Origin: Cryphonectria parasitica EP155
Lineage: Eukaryota; Ascomycota; Sordariomycetes; Diaporthales; Cryphonectriaceae
Direction: 5' to 3'
NCBI RefSeq assembly: GCF_011745365.1
Contig: NW_024468912.1
Span: 62,001 to 126,000, forward strand
Length of the DNA stretch: 64,000 bases
Positions within the stretch are counted from its first letter, which is position 1; each line of letters begins with the position of its first letter. Both the position numbers and the translations under genes were made by a program. Under the pieces are notes generated by a model. The model searched no databases and was not told the origin of the DNA. It saw only the letters and a list, made by a program, of their open reading frames with translations. This document shows positions 1 to 12,730 of the stretch, piece by piece.

Positions 1-857
1 ACAGCATTGACTCAACTCTTCTTGAAGAATTCCATTATATGATCTAGCTGGGAAGAGTCTCTGTTTCGCATAGAGAATTTCAGAGCAAGCAGAGTGCTCA
101 GCATGGGCCTGTTACATGAGCAATCCCAAGAGCACAGCGCTTTTACAAGCATGTTGGAATTGAATCAACTTCCATCTGCAACCTTCTCAAATCTCTTCCT
201 CAACTCTGCCAGAGCTACGCCCGCAAGCCCGGATCGGATGATCAGTCTGTCAATACAGCCTGCTCTCAAGTCTGATTAGGCTGCTATCTCATCTCTGCAT
301 GGAAGGCTGAGAAGCAGCAATGCTATAATCCCCAGCTTTCCCAACAAACTGCAGGAGCTCTATGTGCCTCTGTACAATGAGCTTCACAACCTCAACAGGA
401 TCCGCTCTTCAATTGGTGCTGAGAACTGGAAAGGGTTTGAGTATGCTCTTAAGGTGAATAGATAGGAGTTAGAATGTAAGAGAGTTCATCAATTAATTAA
501 GCAGAACAAGAGTTGAGCTGAGGCAGCTGAAGCAGCATAGCAAGCATATGCAGCTAAAAGAGGATAACGTAGAGCTCAATGCAGCGGACAGCATTAAAGG
601 CTGTAATAAGGAATAAGCAGATCGTGCTCATATCACAAAGTAAGAATTGAATCCGTTTAACTGCACTGCATTGGTACTTCATACAGTGACCATCTCATGT
701 AGAATAGGGCAGAACGATGAGCTTAACTAACTTGCAATGCTTTTATTTTGCTCAGTTGCAATAAATTATTTCTTTAGTTCAATTAATTTCTTTCTGATCA
801 GATCTAGCACACTATAGTGCTTGTTGCAACTTTGGTAGAAAGTTGCTGGGGGAGAAC
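1..857 (+). repeat. 3' internal end of a family B retrotransposon (partial)
   Basis: This degenerate stretch matches 1176-1935 and, on the other strand, 17579-18310, the region just before a family B 3' LTR. The block ends with a purine tract (about 847-857, GGGGGAGAAC) directly before an LTR, as a polypurine tract should. A broken reading frame contains peptides such as LNQLPS and NELHNLNRIRSS, which recur in the other copies. Its function is not recognised. The left end lies outside the window. Confidence 0.6.
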
Positions 858-1175
858 TGTTGTAGTAGCCAGTGTGGTAGTCCTTGGGACATTGAGTGGA
901 GCAGAGTATGAGTCCTCGTGCATATAAGGATATTACCCACTTTAGATTTTCGCGATCAGAAAGCAACAATGAAGCATCCTTTCTCTTCCTTTCAATTTTG
1001 AACTCTTTGGATAGGTTTAAGACAGGTTTTTCACCCTGTTCTTGTGCCTGTGTGGCCTTAGTTTGCTGTTCTCATCTGTATAGGCATGCTTGGGTTGCAC
1101 GAGCCCTTGCTCATTGCTTCGGCAGCTGTTTGTCCCTTTTTCTTTCGAGGGCGACGGCGCCCTAGTTCTGGTTCA
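858..1175 (+). repeat. Family B LTR, copy 1
   Basis: This is a 318-bp unit beginning TGTTGTAG and ending GGTTCA. It matches 1936-2254, 35806-36124 (same strand), 17260-17578 and 29249-29567 (opposite strand). A TATA-like CATATAAGG lies about 60 bp in, as expected for an LTR promoter. The C-rich 3' part (CGAGGGCGACGGCGCC) has largely escaped mutation. The open frames starting inside it are LTR shadows. Confidence 0.8.
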
Positions 1176-1935
1176 CTATCAAGACAACAGTTCCGAGAGA
1201 GTATAGCTTTAGCTAATCCGATCTTGCATTCATTAAGAGGATATAATATCAGCTTAGAGTTAAGTCAACTTCCATCCGGAACTCCTATTAATCCTTACTC
1301 TTCTTCATCTCAAGAAATGCTTATCAATCTAGAACTAACAATCAATCTGTTAATACAGCAAACAGCTAAGCCTGAACATACTACTAAAGCTTTATTATAT
1401 CAGAAACTAAGAAGCAGCAATATCATACCTCTCAGTTTTCCTAATAGATCTCAGAAGCTTCATATGTTTCTATAGAATAAGCTTCATAGCCTTAACTCTA
1501 TCAGGCTCTTAGTAGATTCTTCGAACTGAATAGGATTTGATTATGCTATTAAGATGAATATATATAAAGCGGACTGCAAAAGGATTCATTGAGTAAGAAT
1601 GCAGAATTAGAAGAGAATTGCAGCTGCTGCTGCTACTCGAGCAGAGTTTAAGAGCAGATGGAAACAGAAAAGAGATCAGCATTAAGATCTGTTCAGATCA
1701 TACTCGTATTATAAATGAACTAAAGATAGATACTAATACTTCTGTATTAATTTGAATAATAGCTCAAGCAATAGAGAAAAGCATGAGAATTGAATTGGAA
1801 AGATGGTTTGATTTGTAGTATTTCCTTTAGCAGTTTGCAATGAATTCTTTATTTCTTTACTTTATCTCCCTCTGATCAGATCTGGCATATCATTGGACTT
1901 GTTGCAACTTTGGAAGAAAGTTGCTGGGGGAGAAC
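1176..1935 (+). repeat. Family B internal deletion derivative between two LTRs
   Basis: About 760 bp separate two direct family B LTRs, and this stretch corresponds only to the last part of the full family B interior. With its LTRs it forms a 1.4-kb LTR-internal-LTR unit lacking gag and pol. It is either a short non-autonomous derivative or a product of recombination between tandem copies. A residual frame (about 1200-1475) with SLELSQLPSGT and KLRSSNIIPLSFPNRS recurs at 18039-18296. The polypurine tract GGGGGAGAAC precedes the next LTR. Confidence 0.65.
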
Positions 1936-2254
1936 TGTTGTGATAGCCAGGATGGTAGTCCGTGGAACATGGAGTACAGTAGATCAAGAGTTCTCATATA
2001 TATAAAGGATACTATCCACTTTTCAAATTCTTTAGCTATAAGCAATAATAAAGCATTCTTTCTCTTCTTTTCAATTTTGAATTCTTTGGATAGATCTAAG
2101 ACAGGTTTTTCACTCTGTTCTTGTACCCGTATAGCCTTAGTTTGCTGTTCTCATCTGTACAGGCATGCTTGAGTTGTACAAGCTCTTGCTCATTGCTTCA
2201 GCAGCTGTTTGTCCCTTTTTCTTTCGAGGGCGACAGCGCCCTAGTTCTGGTTCA
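1936..2254 (+). repeat. Family B LTR, copy 2
   Basis: This 319-bp direct repeat of 858-1175 begins TGTTGTGATAGCC and ends GGTTCA. It keeps the TATATATAAAGG promoter-like motif. Differences from copy 1 are mostly transitions. The 55 bp between this LTR and the target duplication at 2310 hold nothing recognisable. Confidence 0.8.
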
Positions 2255-2314
2255 CTAGATCTCTGTATATTGCTGCTATGAACTGCTTTTGAGTTAGCTA
2301 TTGAATAGCTGTTT

Positions 2315-2795
2315 TGTAATAAGCACTGCAGCAATCCGAAGATTCCTAAGTACACAAAGGGGTTTATGCTAACAAGAGCAGTATCAAAGTGCCAAGTTCT
2401 TGAATACGGAACTGTACAAGTCTTAATAAGCAATGCAAGTATTCACTGCCTTTGGAGCTATCAGAGTAGAAAGTAATCTGATACTTAGATTGACAACTGA
2501 AGAACTATCTGAAGGAAATCTATCTAGCAGTAAGAAATGTGAACCTTCATATACCTGGTTCTTCAATTCCTTGCTTGCTGGTGATCATTCTAGATCACTG
2601 CTGATCATTCCGGATCACTACTGATCACTGAGCGCCGGTGATCACTAGTGATTGCCTTATTATCTGATTAGTTGGCTTGTAATCCTTATCCTGAGTTACG
2701 TAATCCTTGTGAATTGTCTAATATTGAGTTATAACATCTGATTCTTGTTGCCTGTGATCTGTTTTCGTGATCTGTATGTTGGATGAGTTATAATA
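2315..2795 (-). repeat. 3' LTR of element A1
   Basis: On the minus strand it begins TATTATAACTCATCC (originally TGTTATAAC...) and ends ATTACA. It is the same length as the 5' LTR at 9380-9860. Confidence 0.85.
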
Positions 2796-2859
2796 TCATC
2801 TCCCTTCTATCAGTTATTGTTCCCAACGATCCTCTATAAGTATTCAGCAAATTCTCCAT

Positions 2860-3580
2860 ATGCGTAGTTATGCCTTCCTAATCGAGATGTTGAATAGAAT
2901 CTTAAATTCCTGTATTGGCAAGTCTTCTTCTGATGCCTCTATTACTTTCTCGAAGCTGCATCTTCGTTATCTCAAGCATTATTCGTATATTGAGTTCACT
3001 AGCTATGAAGTTATGCTATGCTTATCGTATCTGGAGAAGAGAGTACAATGTAAGATGATAGATGGAATTAAGAGCTGTTCTTAGTATACGAAACGAGATT
3101 ATTCCTGTAATGCTAGTTGGATTCTCATATCTTCTTGTAAGCTTTCTCTTCCTTCTTTCTTAGTTCTTACTGATAATATCGTCTTAGTATCTTGTATTAC
3201 TGATGAGTTGATTCGTCTGGATGGTAGGGAGGTAGAGGAGAAGAAGCGTTTGTTAGAGCGCTAGTAAGAGCTAGCAGATGCTTAGACTCGTTTGTTCGAA
3301 TCTCTAGATCGTTTGTCTCGTTTGAAGAAGCAGCGACGCTTCCTTCAGGAGAAGAGGATAAAACTGGTGAATAAGGGCTTGGAGGAGAAGAAGCGCGAGC
3401 GCGTAGCTGCTGAGGTGCAGGCTGTGGTTTCCGCGGGGTCCGTCGCTGCTCCTGGGGGTCCTTCTTCTGAAGATTTCAACTGGAACTTCTTGGATGTAGG
3501 GAATGCAGTGATGGATTAGTCGGGTTTTCTGGAAAGCGAGATCTTTGAAGCCTCTGGGCCTCGGTTCGGGGCGGAATGAT
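2860..3580 (+). pseudogene. Antisense ORF at the 3' end of family A, relatively GC-rich
   Basis: Opposite to the retrotransposon genes, between chromodomain and 3' LTR, lies a broken frame with a charged helical stretch (RLSRLKKQRRFLQEKR at about 3316-3363) and the peptide DFNWNFLDVGNAVMD before a stop at 3517. Related peptides (FEGFDWNSV.V..VVDW) occur in the same antisense position at 29792-30013 and 36764-37039. Locally the DNA is much richer in G+C than the flanking RIP-mutated sequence. The family resembles repeat-associated fungal hypothetical proteins with CxxC pairs followed by a coiled coil. No function is claimed. Confidence 0.55.
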
Positions 3581-3591
3581 CGTCTTAGATG

Positions 3592-3772
3592 CTAGCTTTC
3601 CTTTTCCAATATTCAGCTACCTTTTCCTGAGCATTTTCAACGTTCTTCCGTAGTTCTCATGAGTTTTCGCTTGCTGGATAGCCTTTTCATTTGATAAGGT
3701 ATTCCCTTGTGCTATCCGTGCTTTTATGCTTGAGAATCTTTTCTACCTTATATTCTAGTTCATTGTTTTCTA
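3592..3772 (-). pseudogene. Chromodomain remnant of element A1
   Basis: Minus-strand translation gives YKVEKILKHKSTDSTREYL and, a few residues later, YPASENS, with Trp codons turned to stop. This is the chromodomain typical of chromovirus integrase tails (VEKIL...YLVKWKGYP...ENTWE). Matching domains are at 29600-29760 and 36540-36700. Confidence 0.7.
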
Positions 3773-3799
3773 CTTCTGCTATATTATTCGCTAGTATTT

Positions 3800-4990
3800 C
3801 CTATACTGCTAATTCCAGCAGTAAGATATGGAAAACTGAGTATATTCTCATTTTATAAGATAATGCTAATTCGTAATTAACTAAGGAAATCTGTTGCAAG
3901 ATTTTGAATAATCCCAACTTCTTATAATCGAGTTTGTTACTAGATTTAATTGTTTTAATATTTTTTCGAAGTAAGTAAATCTTATCTTCTTCCTGTAGAA
4001 TTAGTTTTTTAATCCTTTTGGAGTTTGCATACTATATTATTCATTCTTAAACGAATTATAATTCTGATTGGAGTTCCTTCTAAACTTTCTTAATCTTCTT
4101 AATCCTTTTGTCTGCAGCTTCTGCATCTGCTTCTTGCAGTGCTTCGTAATAAGCTGTTGAATTGTATCCATAGAGCATAAAGAATGATAATTTCTTTGTT
4201 ATGCTTATATTTATACTATTGTAAGCGAACTATGCAAGAAGCAATAGATTAACTCAGTTATTCTGTTCCTGGTTAATATAGTATTAAAAATACTATTCAA
4301 TAATCTGATTTATTCTTTCCATCTATTTATCTATTTGTAGATAAAATGCTATAGATATTCTATAATATATTCCAAGCTATTTTATAAGCGAAATTCAAAA
4401 CTTTAAGTTAAACTTTCTATTTCTATTAGAGATTACTTTCTCTAGTATGCTATAGTTAGCAATAATTATTCTAAGGAATGCATATGTAAATTCCTCTGCT
4501 ATACTGCTTTTCTTGTAGAAAAGAAAATAAGCATACTTGCTCAGTTTGCAAATCATTACTAGAATGCTATTATATTGCACTTTAATTAAGAGTTCTCGTA
4601 AGAAAGATAGCTTAATAATAAAGTTTAAACTAATGAATTGCTAAATAGTTATAAATACTGATAAGGAATGTAGTAGTTTATAAAGCTTGTATCTTTCTGC
4701 TTTGTTCTTCTTGCAGCTATTATATTATTATAAGATGTTCTCAATCCTTTTTCTAAAGCTTAGTAAATTTCAGTATCTTTTAATGCATTCATAGATTGCT
4801 CTAACTTCTTGATATTCATATGCTAGTGCACTATGTATATCTCTAATATAGCTATCTTGTTCATCTGGAGTCATTGATTCTGGATTCCTTTCCAAAGGTT
4901 CAATTCTGAAGATAGCATTCAGTTCTCTATATACATTAACAAGATTTCCTGATTCATCTTGAGCGAAGATATTCTATATATCCGAAGAAT
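3800..4990 (-). pseudogene. Integrase remnant of element A1
   Basis: The readable part at 4395-4580 gives YNSILVMICKLSKYAYF and EEFTYAFLRIIIANYSI, matching the integrase core of fungal Gypsy elements. The segment that should read ISDRDKKF reads ISNRNRKF, so the second catalytic Asp has become Asn, a G-to-A change. The equivalent of the plus-strand copy is at 16340-17060. Confidence 0.7.
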
Positions 4991-5537
4991 CTGCATCTCA
5001 ATAGTCTGATCTTCTGCTAAGAGCATCTGCTCATTCATTTTCTGAGCTTTTGCAGTATACAATTTTAAAATCGAATTGTAAGAGGAATTCTGTTCATCTG
5101 ACTTGTTATTTATTCAAAATCTTGATTATTATGAATATAATCAGATTCTTATAATTCGAGTAAACTATAATCAAGTATTATATGCTAATAAGATAGTATT
5201 GCTACTTCTTGAAAGCTTTTATTATTGCTATAAGTTCCTGATCAGGGATTCTGTAGTTGATTTCCAAGCTATTTAACTTCTTTGAGAAGTTGCTTATAAT
5301 TCTTAGATATTCTTAGTTATCTTGCTAACTAAGTTGTTTTCTAAATGCATATTCTAATACATCAGTTTCAATTTCAAAGAGTTTGTAAAGATTTGCTTTA
5401 TACAGAACTAGCTCTAAAGTAATATACTTGATAATCTCATCAAAGGCTCCTTATGCCTTAGAGATTCATTCGAAAAGCTATTCTTTTTTGATAAGATTTG
5501 TAAAAGAATGCATGATTCAGCTATAGTTCTTAATGAA

Positions 5538-6300
5538 CTATCTGTAAAAGTTGATGTATCCGAGGAAAGATCTAATATCCCTGATATTCCTGGGAATTAG
5601 CCAGTTCCTAATAGCTTCTATCTTATTCTTCTGTAGCTTGATGCATCTCAGCTTAATTGTAAATCCAAGATAGTTAACTTTCTGTATGTGAAAGTGACTC
5701 TTTGCGAGTTTCATAAGAAGTTTCGCATCTTGAAGCGTTTGCAATACTATTTTCATATATTTCTTGTATTCTTCCAGTATTTGAGAGTAAATAAGGATAT
5801 TGTTGAGATAAGCGATAATGAACTGATTCAGATATTCGCATAGGATATGATTGATTATTTCCTGAAACAAAGCTGGAGTATTCGTTAAGCTGAAGAGCAT
5901 AATTAAATATTTGTAATATTTGTAGCATATTCTGAAGATAGTTTTCCATTCTTCTTCTTCCTTTATTCTAATTAGATTATAAGCTTCTTTTAAGTTTAGA
6001 ACTGTAAACCACTATACTTCTTGCAATCTATCTTATAATTCCTTAATAAGTAGCAACGGATATCAGTTCTTGATTATGATATTATTAAGTTGCTTATAAT
6101 CAATATATAGCTTGAGCTTGCTATTTTTCTTAAGTATAAATAGAATGAAATATTCTGCTAATAATTGTAATGATTATATATATTCTTTCTTAAGATTCTC
6201 GTTGAGATATTTCCTAAGTGCTTCTAGCTATATCTTATCTAGTTTATAGATAGGAAAGAATTTGAGCTGTTTTTCTTCTTATAGCAGGATCTTATAGTTG
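5538..6300 (-). pseudogene. Reverse transcriptase remnant of element A1
   Basis: The longest open piece (5538-5900) contains FSLTNTPALFQEIINHIL, then AYLNNILIYS, where the active site YxDD should be, then VNYLGFTIKL. The change of YLDDIL to YLNNIL destroys both catalytic Asp residues through G-to-A changes. Upstream sequence to about 6300 continues the fingers and palm domains with stops. Confidence 0.85.
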
Positions 6301-9300
6301 TATGAGCTATATTCTGATAATTCTATATTCAATTCTTCTTGGAACAGTTTCTTGAACTTGTAATATTCTTGTAGTATATTCGCGAGTGTTAGTTCTGATT
6401 CTTATGCTGTTTCTGCTATCTGGAGGAACAGTAGGTATCGTTGAGTGTGCTTCTTTTCTGATGGCGTTTTCGAGGGCTTTGAGCGTTCGCTTCGGGCTAA
6501 ACTGAGCGCTTGAGAGCTTGGTTTCGAGGTTTTTCCTGTATAGTTCTACAATTCATATTCTGAAGCTTTTCCTTGTTGCTCTAGGGTGAACCAACTTGCT
6601 GAGGATCTCGCTTCCATTGTTTTGCTAATCTGCTGGCGCTCTAGCACTGTTTGGGTTCGCTTATTACTAAGTTCTTCTTCTTGAGCTGTTAGCTCTGCTG
6701 GCTTAAAAGTATGTGGAAAGTTGTATGAAGCTTCTTTTTCTGAGTATTTTTCAATCACTAGCTTCGATTCTGCATTATTGATTGTAACTATCTCTCTGGG
6801 TATAGCTTGCTTTCATGAGATCTGGCTAGTAGTTCAATTGATTCGAGAATTGTGCTTCTTAAGCTATAAAAGCTCTATAATCAGCTTATACTGTACTATA
6901 TTTGTAATATTAAAAGAAGCTCTGATTATATATTCTTGAATTAAGATAAATAGATGATTAGTCTTCTTATTGATTACTTCTTAGTTATATGCAATAGATT
7001 GTTCTTCTATGATGCTAAGAGTATATAAGCATCTCTTTCATCTCTATTATAGTTATGCTTAATTGATAATATATAGGAATATAAAGTTTCTCTGAGCGCT
7101 ACTGTTTAATAGTGCGCTATATTTGTATTCTTAAATGTATATATTGAACTTGATATAAGCATAATCTGTTCTAGAAGCTTTATATAGAAACTGTTCTAGT
7201 CTGATTATCTGCAGTCTCTTTACAAGCAATCCTGTTCTTTTAAGTTTATTGAGAACTGTTTGTTCTTCTGAGCTTGTTTTGCAGCTTTCTGAGCAAGCTT
7301 CTTAGCTTGCTTTTGCTTATATTATTATTATTTCTGGTTTTTTCTCTATTAATGCTAGTTGCGAACTTTGTTATTGATGTGAATCGTATAGAGTATTATC
7401 TTATACTGCTACTATTTTATCTTCTTATTTATATATTATATAGAATAGTTGTTTAGTAGCTTAATATATGCATTATAATGCTATTTATTAAGAATCTCTT
7501 TGAAGCAGAGTTTCTTTTCTTTAATAGCCTGAAGGATTTGTTCTAGTTCTCTAATAGAGAATCATTTGTATTGCATCTTCTCCGAGAAATGCATTCTGCA
7601 GCTATAATAGATGCAGGAGATCTAAGCTAGTTCGTAATATAGATTGTGAAGTAAGCTGATCCGAGAATTCTCATCTTCTTATATCTCAATATTTTGCAAG
7701 GAAATGCAGATGAAGAGCTTTTCTAATTCTATTCTATAAATAAGATATTTAACTTATATTATTTCCTTGTTCCACCTAATACCGAAGGAAAATCTTTCCA
7801 TAGATCTCTTGAATTCGTTATTCGTAAGAGATTCTGATAAACTACTGAATTGCTTGTTCTAGCTTAATCTTTCTATTATCTGAGAAGCGTTTCCTATATT
7901 GCTCAGATGTTTATACCAGTAGCTAAGAGAATACTATCCCTTATTCATATCCCTAGTTATAATGCTTAGCGTAAGCAATAAAGAATGCTGAAAAGTATTA
8001 TTGCTAAGCTCTTTTTCCAACGCCTGAATACTCTGTTCTACAATATCAGAGCAATTCGAGTTGTTACTCATAGGAATGCTAAGCATGCACTCTCGTTCTG
8101 CTGTTGCTATTTATCTGTAGCGCTTAGGTTTCTGAGGGAACTATTCTGAACCTTCCTTACTCGAGAGGTATATTAAGCAGTTATTATTATAGCAGAATAT
8201 TCAGCTAAGACTTCTGTAATTAATAGAGTTCAATACTTGCTCTAAGGGAATGTTTTTGCTTAGTTGATTAGATTTCTATTATTAAGCGATATTCATCTAG
8301 CATTCTTTCTGAACTGATTGCTATTTGTTCTTCTGGGATTAATAGCAGTTGTATGCAATATATTCTTGTTTGTTACAGTTATAGCAAGTAATGCTATTTC
8401 TCTTGCTATACTGCTTATTAGCTGCATTGAGTTTCATAAGATCAGCATATATAGTGCTACTCTGAGCTATACTGCTATATTAACTGCTATTCTTGTTTTG
8501 GAATTTCTTGCTTATATTAGCTGGAAATCTCCAAGTCTAGCTTTCTCTCTTCTTAGATTTCTCCACTCGCTATTCATACAGATAGTTATTAATGCAGATT
8601 GCTTAGTTAGAGAATGTTGCAAAGTTCTCTAGCTAATTCTGCTTAGAGATTTTGTTCTTAATATTGTTCTTAAGTTTCTTATAATAGTACTTTATGAGAT
8701 TCTTGTTTTCCTATAGGAGTTGTGCTGAGAGTTGCTTGAATCTAATTGTATAAGCAGAAGCTAATTTGATCTGTTTAAGGTTTATAAGCTGCTAAGCTAT
8801 AATGCATTCTTTGTTGGAATTACTAAAGATTTCTTTAAGAGCTTTCTCAAAGCTTTCAAAGAAATTGAATATATTCTTGATATCCTGAGTATATGCATTG
8901 GAGTTATTCTGATGCTCCAAATAGTTGCATAGAAAAGGCTTGTACTAGATGAGAGCATCTTTTTCAAGATGAGTTTCTGCAAGAATAACTTTCTCAGATT
9001 CCTTAGTAAACTGAGTCTTGTAGTATAAGAAATACGCCTTGCAGTAAATAAGGAACTCATATAGCATCTTCTGATTGCTGTTATATATAGCAGGCTTATT
9101 CATCTTGTACGCTTTTTTAGCACTATTGATGGCTGTAGAAGTGAATTATGCCTGTTGAGCCTGCTGAGCTAGCTGAGCCTGCTGATTAGCGATAGTAGCG
9201 CTTTGAGCTTGCTATTATTTGCGCAGATCCTGAATATGCTGAATAAGCTAATATACCTGGTTAACCAGTTCTTCCTAAGTAGAAGCGCGTGAGAACGAAG

Positions 9301-9379
9301 AGGTTTCTGGAGAAGCTATCGTATTCCGTATTGCTCAAGAGGGTAATACTGAACTGTTCTTGAACAAGAATTGTCAAAA

Positions 9380-9860
9380 TGTAATGAGTACTGCAGCAAT
9401 CCGAAGATTTCTAAGTATATAAAGGGATTTATGCTAACAAGAGCAGTATCAAAATACCAAGTTCTTGAATACGGAACTATACAAGTTTTAATAAGCAATG
9501 CAAGTATTTACTGCTTTTAAAGCTATCAGAGTAGAGAATAATCTGATACTTAGATTGATAACTGAAGAACTATCTGAAGGAAATCTATCTGGCAGTAAGA
9601 AATGTGAATCTTCATATACCTGATTCTTCAGTCCCTTGCTTGCTGGTGATCATTCTAGATTACCGCTGATCATTCCGGATTACTACTGATCACTGAGCGC
9701 TGGTGATCACTAGTGATCGCTCTATTGTCTGATTGGTTGGCCTGTAACCCTTACCCTGGGTTACGTAATCCTTGTGGGTTGTCTGATGTTGAGTCATGAC
9801 ACCTGGTTCTTGTTGCCTGTGACCTGTTTTCGTGACCTGCATGTTGGATGAGTCATAACA
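9380..9860 (-). repeat. 5' LTR of element A1
   Basis: This is a 481-bp LTR; its minus-strand 5' end is TGTTATGACTCATCCAACAT and its 3' end CATTACA. The target duplication TGTTT follows at 9861-9865. It is less mutated over 9720-9860 than the 3' LTR. Confidence 0.88.
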
Positions 9861-9865
9861 TGTTT

Positions 9866-11040
9866 AAGCTTGATATGCTTATTCTTTTAGTTGATTTCAA
9901 AAAGAATAGAATAGCTAATAACAGATGCAACTGCAGTATAGCGAGCCTGCTAAGCATTACGCTGAAAGCTCTGCTAGAAAGCTTGCAGAATCAGCTTATT
10001 ATTCCAAATCAGCGAAACTAGCTCCTTAGTTCTGATCAGATCTAGCTCTTATAGATGAGTTGCTTAGCTTACTCTTTGGAGCTAGAGATTGAGCTTCAGC
10101 TGATTATTTCCTTTCTAAATGATTCAGTCTGTTGAATTAGCTAGCTGCTCCTATATCTAGCAGAAGAATGCTATAATCAGCTGCTTCGGATCCTTTGAAA
10201 TGCTGAGCTAGCTGTTCTTAAGCCTGCTCTAGCGTTGAATCTTGAACTATCTGCTAGCTTGCTAGCTCAAAAAGAGCCTTTAATAGCATATCTGCATTCG
10301 CTATGAAATGAGGAAAGCTATCTTCTGAGCAGATGAGCAGCTACTTATACAGAGGTTTATCTATTTATATAAGAAATAATAGTAGTTTTGCATCTTATAA
10401 GTCTGCTTAGTAATAAAAGAGCATTCTCAATAAGCAAAGCTATTAGTCTGAATATTGCTAAGCAGCAGAATAATAATGCTTGCTAGATTAGAAAATTGGA
10501 AATGCTACAGATCTTATTGAGTGCAATAGATGCTAAACAAGCTCTAGATGCAGCTTGCAATAGCTTATTGCTCTTTTCTAAGCATTCTATAATATACTAA
10601 AGCTAAATATACTGCTACTTTATCAGCTATAATACTAAACTAGCATTCTTTATATATTATAATATACAATAGAGAGTAGAAAAACAAAGAATAAATAGAA
10701 TTAGCTATAGCTGAATTCTAATCAGAATAGCAGATTAGAAATGCAGATTGGAATAAGCTCTAAAAATAATACTAGATAATTAGTTGTTTTTAATACAAAT
10801 AGAAATGCAGATCTAATCTTCTCAATCTTTATTCTAGAAATGCAAATTCTGCAATTGAAATAGAAAGAGAGATAATAAGAACTTGAAATTCAGAAATGAT
10901 AGAGTTTTAAGAGAGGCGATCAGACTTCAAATTGAAATGAAACAGAAAGCTTAAAATTTGAGTTGAGGACAGTTTGTAGAAAAGAAAACGATTCGCTACT
11001 CTTTGCATTTGCTAGCGCCGAAAATTCTCCTACTCAAAAA
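9866..11040. other. AT-rich stretch with no recognisable gene
   Basis: About 1.2 kb of highly AT-rich sequence holds only short open frames and no motif that I can tie to family A or B. It is probably an older, more decayed repeat. Confidence 0.4.
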
Positions 11041-11219
11041 AACTGTTCTCTATCTTGAGGACACTTTGACTTTAGGATAGGGTTTTGTGCTAACAAGAGT
11101 GGTGCTAAATATAAGCTTTGAATACGAAAATACAACTGAGTAACTGTGCAAGTATTTACTGCTTTTGGAGCTATTAGAGTAAGAGAGTAATCTGATACTT
11201 AGATTAATAACTGAAGAGC
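11041..11219 (-). repeat. Left part of an older solo family A LTR, split by element A2
   Basis: From about 11090 the sequence reads as a minus-strand family A LTR (GTGCTAACAAGAGTGGTG, AACTGAAGAGCTA) and stops abruptly at 11219, where element A2 and its TATGT duplication begin. The LTR resumes at 30955 and ends at 31229 with GGATGAGTTATAACA. The left boundary is uncertain. Confidence 0.65.
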
Positions 11220-12659
11220 TATGTTGTTATGACCCATCCAACATGCAGGTCACGGAACAGGTCACAAGTAACAGAGACCAGATATCAAGAACTCAACATC
11301 CTAACAAAGCATTAATTACATAACCCGGGATTAGGATTATGAGCACAGCCAATCAGAAAGGATAGCTTCGGATATATGCTATCCAGAGCTAGCAGAATAA
11401 CTTGAATATATTGCTATCCAACATATTCATACTAAAGAGCTGAATATATAAGAACATATTCATTACTATTAGATAGATTTAATACATAGCTCTTCAGTTA
11501 TCAATCTAAATATTCAGTTTCATATACTGAATAGCTCCAAAAGCAATAAATACTTGCATCGCTTATTAGAACTTATACAGTTCTGTATTCAAGAACTTAA
11601 TACTTTGATACTGCTTTTATTAGCATAAATCCCTTTATATACTTAGAAATCTTTGGATTGCTGCAGTACTCATTATATTTTAACAACTCTTATTCAAGAA
11701 CAGTTTAGTATTATTTCTTAAGCAATACAGAATACAATAGCTTTTCTAGAAATCTCTTTATTCTTATACATTTCTACTCAGAAAGAACTAGTTAATCAGA
11801 TATACTAGCTTACTTAGCATATTCAAAATCTGCGCAAATAATAGCAAGCTTAGAATGCTATCATCGCTAATCAGCAAGCTCAGCTAGCTTAACAAGCTTA
11901 GCAGGCGCAGTTTATTTCTGCAATTACTAGTAATGCTGAAAAAGCATATAAGATAAACAAGCTTGCTATATATAACAGCAATCAGAAGACGCTATATAGA
12001 TTCCTTACTTACTGCAGAATATACTTTTTGCATTATACAATTCAGTTTACTATAGAATCTGAGAAGATTATTCTTGCAGAAACTCACTTCAAAAAGAATG
12101 CTCTTATTTAATACAAGCTTTCTTTATACAATCACTTGGAGCATCAGAACAATCCCAATGCATATATTCAGAATACTAAGAATATATTTGATTTCTTTGA
12201 AAGCTTTGAGAAAGCTCTTAAAGAAATCTTTAATAATCCTAATAAAGAATATATTATAGCTTAGCAACTCATGAATCTCAGGCAAACTAAGTTAGTTTCT
12301 GCTTATATAATTAGATTTAAGCAGCTTTCAGCAAAACTTCTGTAGAAAAATAAGAATCTTATAGAATATTACTATAAGAAACTTAAGAATAATATTAAGA
12401 ACGAAATCTTCAAATAAAATTAGCTAGAGAACTTTGTAATATTCTCTAATCAAGCAATCTGCATTAATAATTATCTATACAAATAATAAATAAAGAAATT
12501 TAAGAAAGAAGAAAATTAAACTTGAAGATTTTCAGCTAATATAAGCAAGAAACTCTAATATAAGAACAGCGAATAATAAAGCAGCATAGCTCAAAGCAGC
12601 ATTATATATGCTAATTCTATAGAACTTAATACTGCTAATAAACAGTATAGCAAAAGAAA

Positions 12660-12730
12660 TAGTATTACTTGCTATAATTATAACAAACAAGAATATATTA
12701 CATACAACTACTATTAATCCTGAAAGAATA
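12660..12730 (+). pseudogene. Gag zinc-knuckle remnant of A2
   Basis: Translation gives CYNYNKQEYITYNYY, which has the spacing of a retroviral CCHC knuckle (CYNCGKQGHIAYNCY-like) with Cys and His positions changed by transitions. It lies in the expected gag position, downstream of the 5' LTR and before reverse transcriptase. Confidence 0.55.

Larger units (their letters stand above)
2315..9860 (-). mobile_element. Complete family A Ty3/Gypsy chromovirus (A1), RIP-inactivated
   Basis: This is a 7546-bp element on the minus strand with two 481-bp LTRs (5' LTR 9380-9860, 3' LTR 2315-2795) and a perfect 5-bp target duplication TGTTT at 2310-2314 and 9861-9865. A polypurine tract (AGAAGGGAGATGA on the minus strand) abuts the 3' LTR. 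In element order the interior holds a gag region, protease/reverse transcriptase, RNase H, integrase and a chromodomain. Stops sit where related elements have Trp, Gln or Arg codons, as RIP would produce. No intact product is possible. Confidence 0.9.

Noticed and set aside
1086..1475. A 129-residue gene
   Set aside because: It begins inside an LTR and continues into a repeated retrotransposon interior; described as part of family B.
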